A stretch of DNA of 36,817 bases from Gordonibacter sp. 28C. GTDB taxonomy: Bacteria > Actinomycetota > Coriobacteriia > Coriobacteriales > Eggerthellaceae. The DNA lies in NCBI RefSeq assembly GCF_003339845.1, contig NZ_PPTR01000021.1:1-36817 (forward strand). The letters run 5' to 3'. Each line of letters starts with the position of its first letter. The first letter of the stretch is position 1. This document shows, piece by piece, positions 35,175 through 36,817 of this stretch. The position numbers and the translations under genes were made by a program. Under the pieces are notes generated by a model. That model was not told the origin of the DNA and did no database searches. It saw only the letters and a program-made list of their open reading frames with translations.

Positions 35175-36407
35175 GTGGGAAACGTGATGCACCGTGGCAA
35201 GGGCTCGTTCACACACGTCGAGAACACGGTGTTCTTCGACCACTCCCTGAGCCTCAAGGCGAAGGGAATCTACTGCCAGATACGCTCGCTGGAGAACAAC
35301 TCCGAATGGGTCTTCACCATCCGCGGGTTCTCCACGCTCGTGCGGGACGGCGTGGACGCGGTGACCGCCGGCATCAAGGAGCTCGAGGCGGCGGGCTACA
35401 TCATCCGCGCCCGCAAGCGCAGCGAGAACGGGCGGTTCCTCAAGGCCGAGGAGGCCACATGGATCACGCTCGACGACCCGGCGATGCACGCCGAGGTCTC
35501 GGCCGAGCTGAAGGCGGACGGCTTCGCGGTGCTCTCCGAGTTCTCGCGCGAGCCTCCCGCCAACGTGGAGTGCGAACCCGGCGCCGAGCCTAGCGCGCAC
35601 GAGGGCGAAAGCCCCGATGGGGGCACGGACGTCGCCAGAACGGGAAAACCCGTATCTGGGGAAGCCACATCTGGGAAACCGGCCCCAATAAAGTACTCAT
35701 CGGATAAAGGGGTCGATTCCGATAAACGACCCCCCTCTTGTCCCCCCGGCCGGGAGGAAGCCGAAGAGAAGAGGCGGGTCGATGGATTCGTGGCGTACAG
35801 GAAGGGCGAGTTCCCCGAGGCCTTCGAGCGGCTGTGCGCCATGTCCATCAAGCCGGTGAGGTCGCTGCGGTTCAAGCGGGACTGCCTCGCCGCTTGGGAG
35901 CGCAGGGTCTCGCAGGGGTTCGCGCCGGAGCAGATCGTCGATGCCTATGCGGCCTACGCCAAGAGCTACTGGCTGCGCAACGGCGACGACGCGACCCTCG
36001 CGAAGAACCTCGCCCGCTGGATCGAGGGCGAGGGAGGGCTTTGCGCCTACTCCGACGAGCCCGTGCCTCCGGACTTGCTCGACGCCGACGGCGGGCCGCT
36101 CGACATGGTTGGCCTCGCGCAGGCGGATCCCGAGTTCGCGAGGCTCTGGAGGCGGGTGGAGACGAGGCGCAGCGTCATCCGCTCCCAGCTCTACTCGGAC
36201 GGCGGTGCGGTTTCCGAAGCCGCGGTTGCGAAAACGTGCGAGGAGGACGAGCATTACAGACGCTACCTCGCCGCCTGCGAGGAGCGGCACGGCCGCTACT
36301 TGGAGGTCTACGGGTTGCTCCGAAGCCCTGACGTCGCTTGCGAAGGCGCTCGCAAGAGCATCGTTGGAGAAGGGCCGAACCCCTACGGAAGGAGGATGCC
36401 GGCATGA
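35175..36407 (+). CDS. Replication-initiator-like / helix-turn-helix protein of a mobile element
   Basis: 410 residues from a GTG at 35175 with GAAGGAGG 6 nt upstream. The N-terminal winged helix (about 8-105: FTHVENTVFFDHSLSLKAKGIYCQI, WVFTIRGFSTLVRDGVDAVTAGIKELEAAGYI) resembles replication initiators and DnaD-like regulators of ICEs and plasmids. A low-complexity Pro/Gly/Glu linker (about 140-225) follows, then a helical C-terminal region (FVAYRKGEFPEAFERLC; the SYWLRNGDDATLAKNLARWIEGEGG block is common in such element proteins). A role in starting element replication is inferred from architecture and from ParAB next door. Confidence 0.78.
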   Translation: MGNVMHRGKGSFTHVENTVFFDHSLSLKAKGIYCQIRSLENNSEWVFTIRGFSTLVRDGVDAVTAGIKELEAAGYIIRARKRSENGRFLKAEEATWITLDDPAMHAEVSAELKADGFAVLSEFSREPPANVECEPGAEPSAHEGESPDGGTDVARTGKPVSGEATSGKPAPIKYSSDKGVDSDKRPPSCPPGREEAEEKRRVDGFVAYRKGEFPEAFERLCAMSIKPVRSLRFKRDCLAAWERRVSQGFAPEQIVDAYAAYAKSYWLRNGDDATLAKNLARWIEGEGGLCAYSDEPVPPDLLDADGGPLDMVGLAQADPEFARLWRRVETRRSVIRSQLYSDGGAVSEAAVAKTCEEDEHYRRYLAACEERHGRYLEVYGLLRSPDVACEGARKSIVGEGPNPYGRRMPA

Positions 36408-36463
36408 AAGCGGTCTGGAGATTCGCCAAATGGCTCTTCCGAGCCGTGTTCCGTTTCATGTGA
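36404..36463 (+). CDS. 19-residue amphipathic cationic peptide
   Basis: MKAVWRFAKWLFRAVFRFM, with ATG 36404 overlapping the previous stop (ATGA) and GGAGG 9 nt upstream. Its charge is +5 (Lys2, Lys9, Arg6, Arg13, Arg17) with no acid, and Trp/Phe/Leu alternate to give one hydrophobic and one basic helix face. The placement and ribosome site support translation. Its function is unknown; membrane binding is likely from composition. Confidence 0.6.
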   Translation: MKAVWRFAKWLFRAVFRFM

Positions 36464-36566
36464 GGATTGCCGGGAGGCGAGGGGCGGACGGAAGGCCGCA
36501 ATCCCGCCCCCGTCGCCCCCGCGTCTGGTGAAAGCGTGCATTCCCGCCGATGCGGCAGATGATGCT
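36464..36566. other. Gap after the peptide gene
   Basis: GC-rich, no gene or clear signal seen, apart from leading into the TATAAT at 36567. Confidence 0.4.
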
Positions 36567-36572
36567 TATAAT
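36567..36572 (+). promoter_or_regulatory. -10 element of a putative structured RNA
   Basis: TATAAT, 6 bp before the first base of the outer stem at 36579. No -35 at the normal spacing is recognisable. Confidence 0.4.
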
Positions 36573-36578
36573 GGACGG

Positions 36579-36689
36579 GTCACGCTAATCGAATACCTAC
36601 GCCAAATACCGAGCAGAGGGGCATCTGCCGTTTGGGTATTTGGCGTACATTTCCCACAGCGTGACAACTGAGGCGGATGCCTCTCTTTT
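36579..36689 (+). ncRNA. Putative ~110-nt structured RNA with terminator
   Basis: Nested pairing: outer GTCACGCT (36579-36586) with AGCGTGAC (36658-36665); inner TACGCCAAATACC (36598-36610) with GGTATTTGGCGTA (36635-36647); tip GCAGA (36613-36617) with TCTGC (36624-36628). The internal loop between the outer and inner stems is nearly symmetric (11 and 10 nt). GAGGC (36670-36674) and GCCTC (36679-36683) with TCTTTTC form a terminator. Two perfect nested stems (21 bp) are far beyond chance. An alternative is a DNA-level palindrome (transfer origin, transposon end). Confidence 0.5.
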
Positions 36690-36719
36690 CGTTAATATGA
36701 GTAGAACATTGTCAAGAGG

Positions 36720-36760
36720 CAATAAAGGCTCAGGCCAGAGATTTGCTCCAGCTTGAGCCT
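36720..36760 (-). terminator. Terminator of the right-edge gene
   Basis: On the minus strand AGGCTCAAGC pairs with GCCTGAGCCT (10 bp with one wobble) and is followed by TTATT. It is homologous to the left-edge terminator (64-98), and the DNA beyond it is conserved too. Confidence 0.7.
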
Positions 36761-36817
36761 ATCTATCTTCACTTGATCTCTGATCTCGACAAGCAGTGTC
36801 AAACCGACGCTCGTATT
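36759..36817 (-). CDS. C-terminal tail of a leftward gene (partial)
   Basis: The minus frame is open from the window edge to TAG 36761-36759 and reads YERRFDTACRDQRSSEDR. It shares ERRF-DT with the left-edge tail. Family not recognised. Confidence 0.45.
   Translation of the reverse strand, partial: YERRFDTACRDQRSSEDR

Noticed and set aside
36448-36463. GTTTCATGTGAG as a fifteenth parS
   Set aside because: It has several mismatches to the 16-bp palindrome, is not symmetric, and lies in the peptide coding sequence.

Overview
The window is a chromosomal replication-origin neighbourhood from a high-GC actinobacterium-like anaerobe. The gene order (gyrA, gyrB, DUF721/DciA, recF, dnaN, dnaA to the left of the origin; rpmH, rnpA, yidD, yidC, jag, rsmG, parA, parB to the right), the coding style and the DUF5679 zinc ribbon suggest Coriobacteriia, most likely Eggerthellaceae (Eggerthella, Gordonibacter or a relative). 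That placement is recalled from family context and was not checked by a search.

Layout. Positions 1-510 hold the tail of a gene entering from the left, its terminator, and tRNA-Ala(TGC) and tRNA-Ile(GAT) on the minus strand. Positions 686-3038 hold a bifunctional-nuclease-family protein and a convergent MATE exporter. Positions 3442-14524 are the leftward replication block: gyrA, gyrB, dciA-like, recF, dnaN, dnaA and a GHKL-ATPase/winged-helix protein. The origin appears bipartite. One part is a DnaA-trio/GC-spacer/DnaA-box unwinding element between dnaA and dnaN (11631-11669). The other is a cluster of degenerate DnaA boxes in the AT-rich gap before rpmH (14525-15329).

The rightward block 15397-23461 carries rpmH, rnpA, yidD, yidC, jag, rsmG, a DUF559 endonuclease (minus), parA, parB, rlmN (minus) and ddl. 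Fourteen perfect copies of the 16-bp parS palindrome TGTTTCACGTGAAACA lie in intergenic gaps between 3129 and 24539, twelve of them within 7.6 kb around parAB. Several copies are the core of longer perfect palindromes of 24-36 bp placed just after stop codons, so they look like combined centromere sites and transcript-end hairpins.

Positions 24621-32831 carry a DinG-type exonuclease/helicase, two large membrane proteins (one a degenerate M28 peptidase split by about 700 disordered residues) and a DUF5679 zinc ribbon. At 33083-33121 lies the 5' half of a tRNA-Gly(CCC) gene, cut just after the anticodon loop. It is followed by an accessory module: direct CG(C/T)GAAAC repeats, ParA, ParB, a replication-initiator-like protein and a 19-residue amphipathic peptide. 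This resembles one end of an integrative/conjugative or plasmid-derived element. After it come a probable ~110-nt structured RNA (36579-36689) and the tail of a leftward gene whose end is homologous, in inverted orientation, to the gene tail at the left edge of the window.

How it works together: DnaA, DciA, DnaN, RecF and gyrase serve initiation and elongation at the origin. ParA/ParB and the parS field load condensin and segregate the origin. The rpmH-to-jag genes make ribosomal protein L34, RNase P protein and membrane-insertion machinery. The GHKL protein beside dnaA is a candidate, unproven regulator of initiation.
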